Assembly (NCBI RefSeq): GCF_000423605.1
Contig: NZ_AUIH01000021.1
Location: 22,210 to 86,209, forward strand
DNA: 64,000 bases
DNA from: Saccharospirillum impatiens DSM 12546
GTDB lineage: Bacteria > Pseudomonadota > Gammaproteobacteria > Pseudomonadales > Natronospirillaceae
Direction of reading: 5' to 3'
Part shown: positions 1 to 9,827 of the stretch, in pieces
How the letters are laid out: each line of letters begins with the position of its first letter
Numbering within the stretch: position 1 is the first letter of the stretch
The notes under the pieces: generated by a model
Seen by the model: only the letters and a program-made list of their open reading frames with translations
Databases searched by the model: none
What the model was told of the DNA's origin: nothing
Made by a program: the position numbers and the translations under genes

Positions 1-569
1 GCATCGGCCTGCCCATCACCGGGTTCGCCCACAGCCCGGATGAAGTGCCCGATCTGATTCAGATGGTCGGCGGCGCTCCCCTGGTGGTGAAGTTGCTGGA
101 AGGCACCCAGGGCATCGGCGTGGTTTTGTGCGAAACCCGACAAGCCGCAGAATCCGTGATCGAAGCCTTTCTCGGGCTCGACACCAACATCCTGGTGCAG
201 GAGTACATCAAGGAAGCCGGCGGTGCCGACATTCGTTGCTTCGTGGTTGGCGATAAAGTCGTCGCCGCTATTAAACGACAGGCCGCTCCGGGTGAGTTCC
301 GCTCCAACCTGCACCGGGGTGGCTCGGCTGCGGTGGTAAAAATCACCCCCGAAGAACGCAAAACTGCGGTGCGCGCGGCCAAAATCATGGGGTTGCAGGT
401 GGCGGGGGTCGATATCCTGCGCTCCAATCACGGCCCGGTGGTGATGGAGGTTAATTCCTCGCCCGGCCTTGAAGGCATTGAAATGGCCACCGGTAAAGAC
501 GTCGCCGGTATGGTCATCGAGCATCTGATCAAAGAAATTGGCGAAAAACCCAAACGAGTAGAAGGCTAA
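1..569 (+). CDS. rimK: RimK, ribosomal protein S6 glutamate ligase (5' end outside window)
   Basis: ATP-grasp ligase that adds glutamate residues to the C-terminus of ribosomal protein S6 in the cytoplasm. The frame is open from base 3, so only the C-terminal two thirds (about 189 residues) is present. Visible family features are the [20 protein letters not shown] glycine-rich ATP-grasp region, the [15 protein letters not shown] segment, the FRSNLHRGG loop and the metal-binding [12 protein letters not shown] near the end. The match to RimK is strong along the whole visible part. The next gene starts 2 nt after the stop, so the two are co-transcribed; in related bacteria rimK often sits with a small protease gene upstream, which cannot be checked here. 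Confidence 0.93.
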   Translation, partial: IGLPITGFAHSPDEVPDLIQMVGGAPLVVKLLEGTQGIGVVLCETRQAAESVIEAFLGLDTNILVQEYIKEAGGADIRCFVVGDKVVAAIKRQAAPGEFRSNLHRGGSAAVVKITPEERKTAVRAAKIMGLQVAGVDILRSNHGPVVMEVNSSPGLEGIEMATGKDVAGMVIEHLIKEIGEKPKRVEG

Positions 570-571
570 TT

Positions 572-1579
572 GTGACACAGATTAACCCCGCCAAACTGGC
601 GTCGGGGCAATGGCACAATGTGCCTCTGTCGCTACCCGGCGCACCCGGTAATTCCGACGCCATCATGCACTGCTTTGTGCGACGCAGCCGCAAGCCGGGG
701 CCCACTATGTTCATCACCGCTGCCATGCACGGCGACGAGTTGAACGGCCTCGAAATCATCCGTCGCTTCATGCGCAGCCGCAAACTCAGTGGCTTGGTGG
801 GCACCGTCATCGTCGTGCCGGTGGTTAATGTGCACGGTTTCGGTATGGGCTCACGTTACTTACCCGACCGACGCGACCTGAACCGGGTGTTCCCGGGTTC
901 AGCAAAGGGATCACTGGCAGCCCGTGTCGCCGAGGTATTGATGCAGGAAGTGGTGTTGCGCTCGGACTTTGGCATCGACTTGCACACCGGGGCCATTCAC
1001 CGCTTCAACGTGCCTCAGATCCGGGCAGAGCTGGACAATGAGACCGTCGAAGGTATGGCTCGTGCCTTTGGCGTGCCGCTGATTCTTAACAGCGAATTGC
1101 GTGAAGGCTCTTTGCGCGAGTCAGCCGGGCAGAACAACATTCCGGTGATCGTTTATGAAGCAGGCGAGGCGTTACGGCTCGATGAAATCAGCATCAAGGC
1201 CGGAACCCGGGGCATTATCAATGTGCTGATGCACCTGGGTATGCTCAATGGCACACCGAAGATTCGCAAAGAGCAGACCATTGCCGACAATTCCTACTGG
1301 GAGCGGGCCAGCGATTCCGGCGTATTTCAATGCCTGGTCAAACCCGGCACCTACGTCAAAAAGGAGCAGGTGCTGGCGCGCATCATGAACCCAAGCACCA
1401 TGGAAGCCTCGGAAGTTATCGCCTCCCGCGCCGGTGTTCTGGTTGGCCTGACTCAGTTGGCGCTGGTTTACGAAGGCGACGCACTGTTCCACATTGCCCG
1501 CTACCGCGGCATGCATGAAGATGTGGCCCAGCAGGTTGAGCGTTTTCACGAAGAGCTGGGGCCGGAATACGGTACCTGA
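572..1579 (+). CDS. Succinylglutamate desuccinylase/aspartoacylase family zinc hydrolase
   Basis: 335-residue member of the M14-like zinc carboxypeptidase superfamily. Start is GTG, 2 nt after the rimK stop. Zinc ligands are visible as MHGDE around residues 52-56 and DLHTG near residue 140, and the catalytic glutamate lies in VIVYEAGE near residue 200. The last 100 residues form a beta-rich biotinyl-like tail (CLVKPGTYVKKEQVLARI). The substrate is unknown. Tight coupling to rimK suggests a role linked to glutamylated S6 or to amino-acid/peptide turnover, which is inference; the family also includes enzymes acting on N-acylated amino acids. Confidence 0.85.
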   Translation: MTQINPAKLASGQWHNVPLSLPGAPGNSDAIMHCFVRRSRKPGPTMFITAAMHGDELNGLEIIRRFMRSRKLSGLVGTVIVVPVVNVHGFGMGSRYLPDRRDLNRVFPGSAKGSLAARVAEVLMQEVVLRSDFGIDLHTGAIHRFNVPQIRAELDNETVEGMARAFGVPLILNSELREGSLRESAGQNNIPVIVYEAGEALRLDEISIKAGTRGIINVLMHLGMLNGTPKIRKEQTIADNSYWERASDSGVFQCLVKPGTYVKKEQVLARIMNPSTMEASEVIASRAGVLVGLTQLALVYEGDALFHIARYRGMHEDVAQQVERFHEELGPEYGT

Positions 1580-1632
1580 GGGTGGCTGTGTTTTGATCAA
1601 CACCCTGCGCCGGGCTACAGTTAGGTGGTTGA

Positions 1633-3330
1633 ATGTCGTATCCGAGATCTACCCTGATTCCTATTCTGCTCTTGCTGACCTTTCTAAGCATTGGCCTGGC
1701 AGGTCCTGCTGTGGCAGAACCGGTGAATCAGGTCATTCAGGTCGGCGGTGACGACAGTTATCCGCCCTATGAGTTTGTTGACGAAGACGGCAATATCGCC
1801 GGTTACAACGTCGACATGACCCGGGCCATCGCAGAAGTCATGGGCATCGACATCGAGATTACGCTGGACAGCTGGTCAACCATGCGCGAAAAACTCGAGA
1901 ACGGCGAGATGGACGTGCTGCAGGGCATGGTCGCCTCAGCCGAACGGGAAAAGGATTTTTCCTTCAGTGCCCCCTCAGTCATGGTTAACTACTCCTTTTT
2001 TGCGCGCAAGGGTGACCCTGAACCCGCCAGCTACGATGACCTGCGTGGCAAGTCAGTTGTGGTTCAGCACGAAGGCATTGTGCACGACTTCCTGCGTGAG
2101 AATGATTTCGGGGTCGAGATCGTAACCGTACGCGCTCATTCCGATGCACTGCGCCAGCTCGCCGCCGGTAACTACGACTACGCCCTGGGTGCCACTCTGC
2201 CCAGCCTCTATTACAGCCAGGAAAACAAATTGTCGAATATTGGCGTTGTCTGGCGACCCTTGCGTCCACAACCTTATGGCTACGCCGTGAGCAAGGGCAA
2301 TGAGGAGATCCTGACGTTGTTTTCCGAGGGGCTGGCCATTCTGCGCAATACCGGCCGGCAACAGGACATTTACGACACATGGCTGGGGTCGCTGGAACGA
2401 CAAGGAACCACCAATTGGCGCCTGTGGGGAATCATTGCCGCCATCAGCAGTGCCGTCTTGTTACTGGGTCTGGCGCTGGTATCCGTCTGGATTCGCACCC
2501 TCCAGCGTCAGGTTGAACGACGGACTCAGGAGGTCAAGAAACAGCAACAGCAACTGATTCAGGCCGACAAGATGAGTTCACTTGGGACACTGGTGTCTGG
2601 TGTTGCTCACGAAATCAACAACCCGAGCGGGCTGATCCTGCTCAACCTGCCCATGCTGAAAGATGCCTGGGAGGACGCCTTGCCTCATCTGGACGGTCTG
2701 TACGAGCAGCGCGACGGATTTGACATCGCCGGGCTCGATTATCGCCGCATCCGCCAGGAAATCCCCTACATCATCAATGAGATGAACGAAGGTGCTCAAC
2801 GCATCAAGCGCATCGTAAACGACCTGCGCGACTTCGCCCGCCAGGAAGCAACCGATTCGATAGAACCGATGAATCTTAACGACGTGGTCTCGACCGCCGT
2901 ACGACTGCTCGACGTGACCATTCGTGGCTACACCAACCGCTTCAGTCTGATTCTCGATCCTTACCTGCCATCGATGCTGGGGCACCCGCAGCGCATCGAA
3001 CAAGTCGTTATTAACCTGATCATCAATGCCTGCCAGTCATTGCCTGACGATCAGCATGGCGTGAAGGTCGAGACCCGCATCGACCACATTCGCCAACGCA
3101 TTGTGCTATCGGTACACGATGAAGGTTGCGGCATTGAACCGGACGCAATGCCCAACCTGACCGACCCCTTTTTCACCACCAAGCGCGAACAGGGCGGCAC
3201 CGGGCTTGGCTTGTCGGTCTCGGCCGGTATCATTAAGGCCTACGATGGCACCATGAAGTTTCATTCACGCCCCGGTGAAGGCACCCGGGTAGACGTCACC
3301 TTTCCGTGGAAGATGGTCGAACCTCAATGA
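1633..3330 (+). CDS. Sensor histidine kinase with periplasmic amino-acid-binding-like sensor domain
   Basis: 565 residues. An N-terminal signal/anchor (about 6-29) precedes a complete family-3 solute-binding domain (about 38-250, with DDSYPPYEFVDEDGNIAGYN and a GEMDVLQGM segment). A transmembrane helix (about 257-280, rich in A, L, V) and a short coiled coil (QRQVERRTQEVKKQQQQL) follow. The HisKA box is SGVAHEINNPSG with His about 326, and the ATPase domain has GCGIEPDAMPN and GGTGLGLSV. It is therefore a membrane kinase that probably binds a periplasmic ligand such as an amino acid. Its stop overlaps the next gene's ATG (ATGA), so it is translationally coupled to a sigma-54 activator. Ligand identity is inferred from the adjacent aap operon. 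Confidence 0.9.
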   Translation: MSYPRSTLIPILLLLTFLSIGLAGPAVAEPVNQVIQVGGDDSYPPYEFVDEDGNIAGYNVDMTRAIAEVMGIDIEITLDSWSTMREKLENGEMDVLQGMVASAEREKDFSFSAPSVMVNYSFFARKGDPEPASYDDLRGKSVVVQHEGIVHDFLRENDFGVEIVTVRAHSDALRQLAAGNYDYALGATLPSLYYSQENKLSNIGVVWRPLRPQPYGYAVSKGNEEILTLFSEGLAILRNTGRQQDIYDTWLGSLERQGTTNWRLWGIIAAISSAVLLLGLALVSVWIRTLQRQVERRTQEVKKQQQQLIQADKMSSLGTLVSGVAHEINNPSGLILLNLPMLKDAWEDALPHLDGLYEQRDGFDIAGLDYRRIRQEIPYIINEMNEGAQRIKRIVNDLRDFARQEATDSIEPMNLNDVVSTAVRLLDVTIRGYTNRFSLILDPYLPSMLGHPQRIEQVVINLIINACQSLPDDQHGVKVETRIDHIRQRIVLSVHDEGCGIEPDAMPNLTDPFFTTKREQGGTGLGLSVSAGIIKAYDGTMKFHSRPGEGTRVDVTFPWKMVEPQ

Positions 3331-4760
3331 CAGACAATAAAAACAAGAAACGCAGTCTCTACCCTGAATTTGGTGTTTTGCTGATCGACGATGAACCCTC
3401 CTATCATCGCAGTCTGGGTTTGATGCTGGAGCGCAAGGGCGGTATCACCAACCTCCACTATTGCCAGGACAGTCGCGAGGCCATGCACTACCTGGAGCAC
3501 CATGCGATCGGGGTGGTTCTGCTTGATTTGAACATGCCCCACAAATCCGGCAAAGATTTGCTGATCGAGATGGCGGAAGCCTTTCCCGACGTTGCTGTGG
3601 TTGTCATCAGCGGGTTAAACCAGGTCGAGACCGCTGTGGAATGCCTGCGACTGGGGGCCTTTGATTTCTATGTAAAAACCACCGAGTCGGCGCGTCTTCT
3701 TGAGGGCATCAAACGCGCCATTCAATTGCAGGAAATCAAACGGGAAAACCAGGAGTTGCGTCACCGGGTACTCAGTCGTCGTCTTGACTCGCCAGAAGCA
3801 TTTGCCAACATACTGACTCAAAGCCGCAGCATGGCATCTGTATTCCAATATCTTGAATCGGTCGCGAAAAGTTCACAACCGGTGATGATCTGCGGCGAAA
3901 GTGGTACCGGCAAAGAACTCATTGCCCGAGCCGTACACACCCTCAGTGGTCGCCAGGGCAAGCTGGTCACAGTCAACGTCGCCGGACTCGATGATCACAT
4001 CTTCAATGATACGTTGTTCGGGCACCGCAAGGGCGCCTTCACCGGCGCCGACCAGGAACGACGGGGCCTGGTTGAAGAAGCCTCAGGGGGCACGCTGTTT
4101 CTGGATGAAATAGGAGACCTGAGCCCCAGCAGCCAGGTCAAGCTATTGCGGTTGTTGCAGGAAGGCGAGTTTTATCCCATGGGGGCGGATCGGCCCAAAC
4201 GCCTGCAAGCCCGGATTTTTGTCGCCACCCATCAGGACCTGGCCGAGCGCCAGCGTGAAGGCGCTTTCCGCCGTGACCTCTATTACCGGCTCTGCACCCA
4301 CCAGGTGCTGATACCGCCCCTGCGTGCCCGACGGGAGGACGTGCGCCTGCTGTTTACCTTCTTCGCCGAACAGGCCGCTGACGATATGGGCAAACCCCTG
4401 CCCGAGTTCAGCCCGGATCTCTGGGCTGCCCTGCAAGCCTACGAGTTCCCGGGTAACGTGCGCGAACTTAGGGCCATTGCTTTCGATTCCGTCAGCCGAC
4501 ACCACAGTGGCGCCATGACCCGGCAAGATCTGCACCTGTTCAGTCAGGCACAGGGCCTGGACAGCAGCAGTCACGACGACACCCTGGTCCATTTCGCGCC
4601 CGACAACCGCTTACCCACGCTCGCTGAAATCGACGACTTGCTGATCGCCGAGGCCATGCACCGTGCCGACCACAACCAGTCGATTGCCGCGCGCATTTTG
4701 GGCATATCGCAGCCTGCGCTGAGCAAGCGATTAAAGCGACAACGCGAACTCGAAACCTGA
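3327..4760 (+). CDS. NtrC-type sigma-54-dependent response regulator
   Basis: 477 residues from the ATG at 3327, which overlaps the kinase stop as ATGA; a GTG further up at 3306 is less likely. The receiver domain has LLIDDEPS and the phospho-acceptor Asp about 67 in VVLLDLNMP. The AAA+ domain has Walker A GESGTGKE, the sigma-54 contact motif GAFTGA (about 237-242) and Walker [13 protein letters not shown]. The C-terminal Fis-type helix-turn-helix reads [20 protein letters not shown]. All parts needed for sigma-54 activation are intact. With the upstream kinase it forms a two-component system whose nearest target is the sigma-54 promoter at 5094. That target assignment is inference, supported by the dyad repeats between them. 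Confidence 0.94.
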   Translation: MTDNKNKKRSLYPEFGVLLIDDEPSYHRSLGLMLERKGGITNLHYCQDSREAMHYLEHHAIGVVLLDLNMPHKSGKDLLIEMAEAFPDVAVVVISGLNQVETAVECLRLGAFDFYVKTTESARLLEGIKRAIQLQEIKRENQELRHRVLSRRLDSPEAFANILTQSRSMASVFQYLESVAKSSQPVMICGESGTGKELIARAVHTLSGRQGKLVTVNVAGLDDHIFNDTLFGHRKGAFTGADQERRGLVEEASGGTLFLDEIGDLSPSSQVKLLRLLQEGEFYPMGADRPKRLQARIFVATHQDLAERQREGAFRRDLYYRLCTHQVLIPPLRARREDVRLLFTFFAEQAADDMGKPLPEFSPDLWAALQAYEFPGNVRELRAIAFDSVSRHHSGAMTRQDLHLFSQAQGLDSSSHDDTLVHFAPDNRLPTLAEIDDLLIAEAMHRADHNQSIAARILGISQPALSKRLKRQRELET

Positions 4761-4823
4761 CTCGACCAGGGCGAAGACCCCTCCTCATCAGCAATGTGAC
4801 ATGGCACACAAAACCTCGCCAGA

Positions 4824-4859
4824 CTATTCCTTTGGTTATAGTTATTCCAATGGTTATAG
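4824..4859 (+). promoter_or_regulatory. Tandem pair of dyad sites, putative activator-binding (UAS) repeats 1 and 2
   Basis: Two head-to-tail copies of TATTCCnnTGGTTATAG with an 18-nt period begin at 4825 and 4843. Within each copy CTATTCC or TTATTCC faces GGTTATAG as an imperfect dyad, the shape expected for a dimeric helix-turn-helix protein. A third copy lies at 4998. They sit about 240-270 bp upstream of the sigma-54 promoter, a usual enhancer distance. Binding by the adjacent regulator is inference. In the rest of 4761-5335 I see only a weak GCAC/GTGC hairpin before a T run near 4913-4936. Confidence 0.65.
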
Positions 4860-4997
4860 ATACACCCTGACAATGCACTGACAGGCCCTTGACTGCCCCC
4901 CGACCTATGTAAAGCACCGCCTCAGTGCGCTTTTTCGCATCGACGGCGCGCACCGCCTTGAGGCAGTGCAGAATAAAGCCCGCACCGGGGCCGACGA

Positions 4998-5015
4998 CTA
5001 TTCCTCTGGTTATAG
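4998..5015 (+). promoter_or_regulatory. Third dyad site, putative activator-binding (UAS) repeat 3
   Basis: CTATTCCTCTGGTTATAG matches the two upstream copies at every position of TATTCCnnTGGTTATAG. It is centred about 90 bp upstream of the -24 element and 156 bp downstream of copy 2. Three exact copies of a 15-base consensus within 200 bp of a sigma-54 promoter are unlikely by chance. Confidence 0.65.
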
Positions 5016-5093
5016 TCGAAACAAAGGCAATCTGCTCAACGAATCCTCAAAAATCCTTTTAAAATCAGCAGGATAGAGTGTATCGATACAAAC

Positions 5094-5109
5094 TGGCCCC
5101 ATCCTTGCA
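5094..5109 (+). promoter_or_regulatory. Sigma-54 (-24/-12) promoter of aapJQMP
   Basis: TGGCCCCATCCTTGCA keeps the invariant GG-N10-GC spacing of RpoN promoters (GG at 5095-5096, GC at 5107-5108) and both consensus blocks TGGC and TTGCA. Transcription should start near 5120, giving a leader of about 215 nt before aapJ. The gene just upstream encodes a GAFTGA-containing sigma-54 activator. Confidence 0.75.
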
Positions 5110-5335
5110 AACTGTTAAGAACATCGAACCCTAATAAAAACCACGTCGGCCCAGGTCGTCGCTCGATCCTCCTTACAGACTGCAGACACCAGAGTGTCTG
5201 CATCACGTTTGTTTTTGGCCACGAGCCGAAAACGAGAATCCACACAGATTTCAGTCTGGGTGGTCATCAGTGCTTGGACCGGCCAGCAGGCTTGTTCAAG
5301 CCGATAATAAAAGCAATGAAATAATGGAGAGTAAA

Positions 5336-6358
5336 ATGCTTAAGAAACTGACCAGCACTAGCGCCGTAGCGGCGTTGTCACTGTCTGTCCTGGCCGCTGG
5401 CGTGCAAGCCGGTGAAACCGTTGATGCCGTCATGGACAAAGGCTACGTTCAGTGCGGTGTAAACACCTCTCTGGCAGGCTTTTCAAATGCAACTGGCGGC
5501 GAGTGGGCCGGCCTTGACGTCGACGTATGCCGCGCAGTTGCCGCCGCCATGCTGGGCGACTCAGAAGCCGTTCGCTTTACTGCTCTGACCGCAAACCAGC
5601 GCTTTACCGCTCTGCAGTCTGGTGAAGTCGACATCCTGTCGCGTAACACCACCTGGACGCTGACCCGTGATACGTCTCTGGGCTTGAACTTTGCCGGTGT
5701 AAACTACTACGACGGCCAGGGCTTCATGGTACGCAAAGATCTGGGTGTTAGTAGCGCTCTGGAACTGAGCGGTGCAGCTATCTGTGTTGAACCCGGTACG
5801 ACAACAGAATTGAACCTCGCCGATTACTTCCGCGCCAAAGGCATGGATTTCGAGCCGGTTGTTATCGAAAACACCTCTGAAGTAACAGCTGCCTTCTTCG
5901 CGGGTCGTTGCGACGTTTACACAACAGATGCCTCAGGTCTGGCCTCTGCCCGTAACGTCTCTGCTGAAAACCCGGCTGACTACATCATTCTGCCAGAAAT
6001 CATCTCCAAAGAGCCGCTGGGCCCAGCTGTTCGCCACGGCGATGACGAATTCATGGACATTGTCCGCTGGACACTGAACGCCATGATCGAAGCTGAAGAA
6101 TACGGTGTAACGTCTTCAAACGTTGACGAAATGCGCGATACCAGCACCAACCCTGGCATCCAGCGTCTCCTCGGTGCTACACCGGGTCTGGGCGAAGCAC
6201 TGGGTCTGGAAGAAGACTGGGCTTACAACATCATCGACCAGGTCGGTAACTACGGCGAGTCTTACCAGACTAACGTAACCGAACTGCTGGGTCTTGAGCG
6301 TGGCATTAACGCGCTGTGGACTGACGGTGGCCTGATGTACGCACAGCCAGTACGTTAA
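5336..6358 (+). CDS. aapJ: General L-amino-acid ABC transporter, periplasmic binding protein (AapJ/BztA type)
   Basis: 340 residues from the ATG at 5336, preceded by GGAGA five bases upstream; earlier in-frame starts would only lengthen the signal peptide. The signal peptide runs MLKKLTSTSAVAALSLSVLA to about residue 24. The mature domain shows the AapJ pattern: QCGVNTSLAGFSN, GLDVDVCRAVAAAML, FTALTANQRFTALQSGEVD and the C-terminal GLERGINALWTDGGLMYA. It captures L-amino acids in the periplasm for the AapQM permeases. It is first in the operon, behind a sigma-54 promoter and followed by an intra-operon hairpin that should favour higher expression of the binding protein. Confidence 0.93.
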   Translation: MLKKLTSTSAVAALSLSVLAAGVQAGETVDAVMDKGYVQCGVNTSLAGFSNATGGEWAGLDVDVCRAVAAAMLGDSEAVRFTALTANQRFTALQSGEVDILSRNTTWTLTRDTSLGLNFAGVNYYDGQGFMVRKDLGVSSALELSGAAICVEPGTTTELNLADYFRAKGMDFEPVVIENTSEVTAAFFAGRCDVYTTDASGLASARNVSAENPADYIILPEIISKEPLGPAVRHGDDEFMDIVRWTLNAMIEAEEYGVTSSNVDEMRDTSTNPGIQRLLGATPGLGEALGLEEDWAYNIIDQVGNYGESYQTNVTELLGLERGINALWTDGGLMYAQPVR

Positions 6359-6402
6359 TCAGAAGCCCGGCAATGCAAGATTGCTGACTTCCTGTTAACG
6401 CC

Positions 6403-6432
6403 GCGGCCCTGTCTACCAGGGCCGCTTATTAT
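6403..6432 (+). terminator. Intra-operon hairpin between aapJ and aapQ
   Basis: GCGGCCCTG (6403-6411), loop TCTAC, CAGGGCCGC (6417-6425), then TTATTATT. It is a 9-bp perfect stem with an imperfect T-run. Such hairpins after binding-protein genes commonly act as partial terminators or 3' RNA stabilisers. Confidence 0.7.
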
Positions 6433-6480
6433 TCGCTCATTGCATTATTCTGATTTGCATTCCCTTTGGAGACGTCGGGT

Positions 6481-7671
6481 ATGAGCCCCAAACACTCAAA
6501 AAAAAGCGACGTTAGCCCGATTCTGACCCTTATTTATGACAAAACGTTTCGTTCTGTCGTCTATCAGATTCTGGTATTTGGTGGTGTCTTTCTGCTCGGC
6601 TGGTACCTGGTGAGTAACACCATGGCCAACCTCGAAGCTCAGGACATTGCTACCGGCTTTGGCTTTCTGGAACGCGAGGCCGCTTTTGGTATCAGTGAAA
6701 GCATTATCGCCTACTCGCCTGCAAGCTCTTATGGCCAAGCATTGCTCGTTGGCATTACCAACACCCTTAAAGTGGCCAGCATCGGCATCGTACTCGCCAC
6801 AATACTGGGCACCATTATCGGCATTGCCACTGTTTCGAAAAACTGGCTGTTGCGGTTTATGGGTGTTACCTACATCGAGACCTTTCGCAACATTCCAGTG
6901 CTGCTGCAGCTGATCTTCTGGTACGCGCTTATCAACCGCGGCTTACCCAATATTCGCTCTGCACTGAACCCCATTGAAGGGGTATTTTTGTCCAATCGGG
7001 GTTTGTACATTCCGGTCATGGCTGATCACCCTGCCTGGAGCTGGGTTGGAGCGGGATTTATCGTCGGTATCATTGGCGCCATTGCTTTGCGCAAATGGAG
7101 CCTGAAGCGACTTGAAGCAACGGGTCATATTTTTCCGCATCTGAGTGTTGGCCTTGGCATTATTGTCGTCGTTCCTTTCCTGGTCTGGCTCGTCTTTGGC
7201 GCACCGATGGAATTGAACGTTCCTGCCATTCAGGGCTTCAACTTCCAGGGCGGCGCACGCATGAGCCCGGAATTTACCGCACTGTTGTTGGGTCTGACAC
7301 TGTACACAACGACCTACATCGCCGAAGTGGTCAGAAGCGGTATTCAATCTGTACCTTACGGTCAAACCGAAGCGGCAACATCGCTCGGTCTGCGGTCCAC
7401 CTGGATCATGCGGCTTATCGTTTTGCCGCAAGCGCTGCGAGTCATCATTCCACCCCTGACCAACCAATATCTCAACCTGACCAAAAACAGTTCGCTGGCC
7501 GTGGCGATTGGTTATCCGGACCTGGTTTCCGTGTCCAACACCACCATGAACCAGACGGGGCAGGCGGTTGAAGGCGTGGCTATTTTCATGACGGTTTATC
7601 TCAGCATCAGCTTGCTCGTTTCTTTCTTTATGAACTGGTACAACAAGCGCATGTCGCTGGTGGAGCGTTGA
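6481..7671 (+). CDS. aapQ: Amino-acid ABC transporter permease (AapQ/BztB type)
   Basis: 396 residues from the ATG at 6481 with GGAG nine bases upstream; a TTG at 6466 is less likely. Inner-membrane permease of a polar amino-acid uptake system. The first transmembrane helix is at about 28-46. The His/Glu/Gln-type permease core has ETFRNIPVLLQLIFWY early and the EAA loop QTEAATSLGLRSTWIMRLIVLPQALR late. The long insert between these halves is typical of AapQ/BztB rather than short HisQ-type permeases. aapM starts 1 nt after its stop, so the two permeases are coupled and probably form a heterodimer. Confidence 0.92.
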   Translation: MSPKHSKKSDVSPILTLIYDKTFRSVVYQILVFGGVFLLGWYLVSNTMANLEAQDIATGFGFLEREAAFGISESIIAYSPASSYGQALLVGITNTLKVASIGIVLATILGTIIGIATVSKNWLLRFMGVTYIETFRNIPVLLQLIFWYALINRGLPNIRSALNPIEGVFLSNRGLYIPVMADHPAWSWVGAGFIVGIIGAIALRKWSLKRLEATGHIFPHLSVGLGIIVVVPFLVWLVFGAPMELNVPAIQGFNFQGGARMSPEFTALLLGLTLYTTTYIAEVVRSGIQSVPYGQTEAATSLGLRSTWIMRLIVLPQALRVIIPPLTNQYLNLTKNSSLAVAIGYPDLVSVSNTTMNQTGQAVEGVAIFMTVYLSISLLVSFFMNWYNKRMSLVER

Positions 7672-7672
7672 T

Positions 7673-8764
7673 ATGACTGAGACTACTAATAGAGCTCGTC
7701 CCATCAGTGGACCGGTGTTGAACCGAAGCTTGCGCTGGATGAAAGAGAATCTCTTTTCGACACCGCTCAACACGGTCATCACTCTGCTGTGTGTTTACAT
7801 TATCTGGAGTGTCCTTGAAGTCCTGGTGTCCTGGGCCGTTGTAAACGCCAGTTTCGGGGCTGCCAAAGAAGCGTGCGAAGCGGCTACCGGTGCATGCTGG
7901 GCCTACGTTCATGATATGTGGCGCTTCCTGTTGTTTGGCACCTTTCCGGCCGACCAACACTGGCGTCCGCTGCTGGCCATGGTCATGCTGACCTCCGGCA
8001 TGTTGTTAAGCATGAACCGCCGCTTCTGGTCACCCTGGCTGGCCGTTGCCTGGATTGTCGGTTTCATTGCTGTTTATTTTGTCCTGAGAGGCGGCGTATT
8101 GGGTCTGCCACCCGTGCGCACAGCTCAATGGGGTGGTTTGACGCTAACGCTGGTACTGGCCGTTGTCGGTATTGCCTTTGCTGCGCCACTGGCCTTATTG
8201 CTGGCACTGGGGCGTCGATCCGAAATGCCTCTGATCAAGGTGGTCTGTATTGTCATCATTGAGGTCTTTCGGGGTGTGCCGCTGATCTCGGTGCTGTTTA
8301 TGGCGTCGGTCATGTTTCCGCTGTTTCTCCCGGAAGGGGTGAGCATCGATGTTCTGTTGCGGGCACAGATTGGCATCATCTTCTTCCAGGCAGCGTATTT
8401 GGCCGAAGTCTTTCGGGGTGGCATGCAAGCGATTCCCAAAGGGCAGTATGAAGCAGCCGATTCACTTGGACTGAATTACTGGCAAAAGACCTTCAAGATA
8501 ATTTTGCCACAAGCCTTGCGGCTGGTTATCCCGCCGACCATGAGTACCTTTATCTCTTTGTTTAAAGATACGTCACTGGTCGTGATCATTGGTCTGTTTG
8601 ACTTGCTGGCCGCAACCCGCGCAGCGGTAAACGACCCAATGTGGCGCCAACAGTTTATTGAAGCCTATCTCTTCATTGCTCTTATTTACTTTTGCTTCTG
8701 CTTCTTTATGTCGCGTTACAGTGCGTATCTCGACAATGACCTGAAGAAGAGCACCTCACACTAG
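7673..8764 (+). CDS. aapM: Amino-acid ABC transporter permease (AapM/BztC type)
   Basis: 363 residues. Second membrane subunit of the transporter. The N-terminal half has a hydrophobic helix around 32-52, a small periplasmic loop with two cysteines ([14 protein letters not shown]) and further helices. The C-terminal half is a standard permease domain with [13 protein letters not shown] and the EAA loop [27 protein letters not shown] (the last 20-odd residues contact the ATPase). The start codon lies 1 nt after the aapQ stop and the ATPase gene follows after 11 nt, consistent with one transcript. Confidence 0.92.
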   Translation: MTETTNRARPISGPVLNRSLRWMKENLFSTPLNTVITLLCVYIIWSVLEVLVSWAVVNASFGAAKEACEAATGACWAYVHDMWRFLLFGTFPADQHWRPLLAMVMLTSGMLLSMNRRFWSPWLAVAWIVGFIAVYFVLRGGVLGLPPVRTAQWGGLTLTLVLAVVGIAFAAPLALLLALGRRSEMPLIKVVCIVIIEVFRGVPLISVLFMASVMFPLFLPEGVSIDVLLRAQIGIIFFQAAYLAEVFRGGMQAIPKGQYEAADSLGLNYWQKTFKIILPQALRLVIPPTMSTFISLFKDTSLVVIIGLFDLLAATRAAVNDPMWRQQFIEAYLFIALIYFCFCFFMSRYSAYLDNDLKKSTSH

Positions 8765-8775
8765 GAGTCCAGCAC

Positions 8776-9540
8776 ATGACTGAACAACGCCAACTGGCCG
8801 ACCGTGAATCCGTTATTCAGGTCAACAAGATGAACAAGTGGTACGGTGATTTTCACGTACTGACTGATATTAATCTGGATGTTAAACAGGGCGAGCGCAT
8901 CGTCATTTGCGGCCCTTCGGGCTCGGGCAAATCGACGCTGATTCGTTGCCTGAACCGCCTGGAAGAACATCAGGAAGGTGACATCACCGTTAATGGCATC
9001 GAGCTGGGCGATAACGTCAAAAACATCGAGGTTATCCGCAAAGATGTGTGCATGGTTTTCCAGCACTTCAATCTGTTTCCACACCTGACTGTGCTCGATA
9101 ACCTGACACTGGCACCGATGTTTGTGCTCAAGCAACCCAAACGGGAAGCCGAAGCAACGGCCATGAAGTTTCTGGAGCGGGTTAAGATTGCCGAACAGGC
9201 CAACAAGTACCCGGGTCAGCTCTCTGGTGGTCAGCAACAGCGTGTGGCCATTGCCCGCTCATTGTGCATGAACCCGAAAGTGATGTTGTTTGATGAACCG
9301 ACCTCGGCGCTCGACCCGGAGATGATCAAGGAAGTGCTGGACGTCATGATCGAGCTGGCCGAAGAAGGCATGACCATGCTGTGCGTCACCCACGAAATGG
9401 GTTTTGCCAAACAGGTAGCCGACCGGGTCATTTTCATGGACGCTGGCCAGATTGTTGAAGAAAACGAACCACACGAGTTCTTCAACAATCCGCAGAACGA
9501 CCGGACCAAGTTGTTCCTGAGTCAAATTCTCGGTCACTAA
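8776..9540 (+). CDS. aapP: Amino-acid ABC transporter ATP-binding protein (AapP type)
   Basis: 254 residues, the usual length for polar amino-acid ATPases. Walker [11 protein letters not shown]-loop [15 protein letters not shown] signature [14 protein letters not shown], Walker [14 protein letters not shown] and the switch His in CVTHEMGF are all intact. It binds the EAA loops of AapQ and AapM and powers uptake on the cytoplasmic face. Last gene of the operon; a rho-independent hairpin follows 12 nt after the stop. Confidence 0.95.
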   Translation: MTEQRQLADRESVIQVNKMNKWYGDFHVLTDINLDVKQGERIVICGPSGSGKSTLIRCLNRLEEHQEGDITVNGIELGDNVKNIEVIRKDVCMVFQHFNLFPHLTVLDNLTLAPMFVLKQPKREAEATAMKFLERVKIAEQANKYPGQLSGGQQQRVAIARSLCMNPKVMLFDEPTSALDPEMIKEVLDVMIELAEEGMTMLCVTHEMGFAKQVADRVIFMDAGQIVEENEPHEFFNNPQNDRTKLFLSQILGH

Positions 9541-9551
9541 TGAGAATGAAT

Positions 9552-9574
9552 GAACCCGGCACTTTGCCGGGTTC
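9552..9574 (+). terminator. Terminator hairpin after aapP
   Basis: GAACCCGGCA - CTT - TGCCGGGTTC, a 10-bp perfect stem with a 3-nt loop, just after the aapP stop. The T-run is weak (TTC at the stem end). Best read as the operon terminator. Confidence 0.7.
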
Positions 9575-9827
9575 TTCAGTAACACAGGCGAGTCCGTTCT
9601 GATTTGCCTGACTTTTCATCTCTATTCCGATGTTTTAACCAGCATCGTCAGTCTCTTTTATAAGCACAAAACCCCCGGCAATGCCTGGGCAGGCGTTGTT
9701 GTGCTGTACGGATGTTACTTTTTATTGCACGGCCTGAGCCAGGGAACCGCTCATGATCACCACCCCATGGATAGCCTGACCCCAAAACGTCCGGCACTCT
9801 ACCCGGAATCACCTGAGAGTCACTGCA

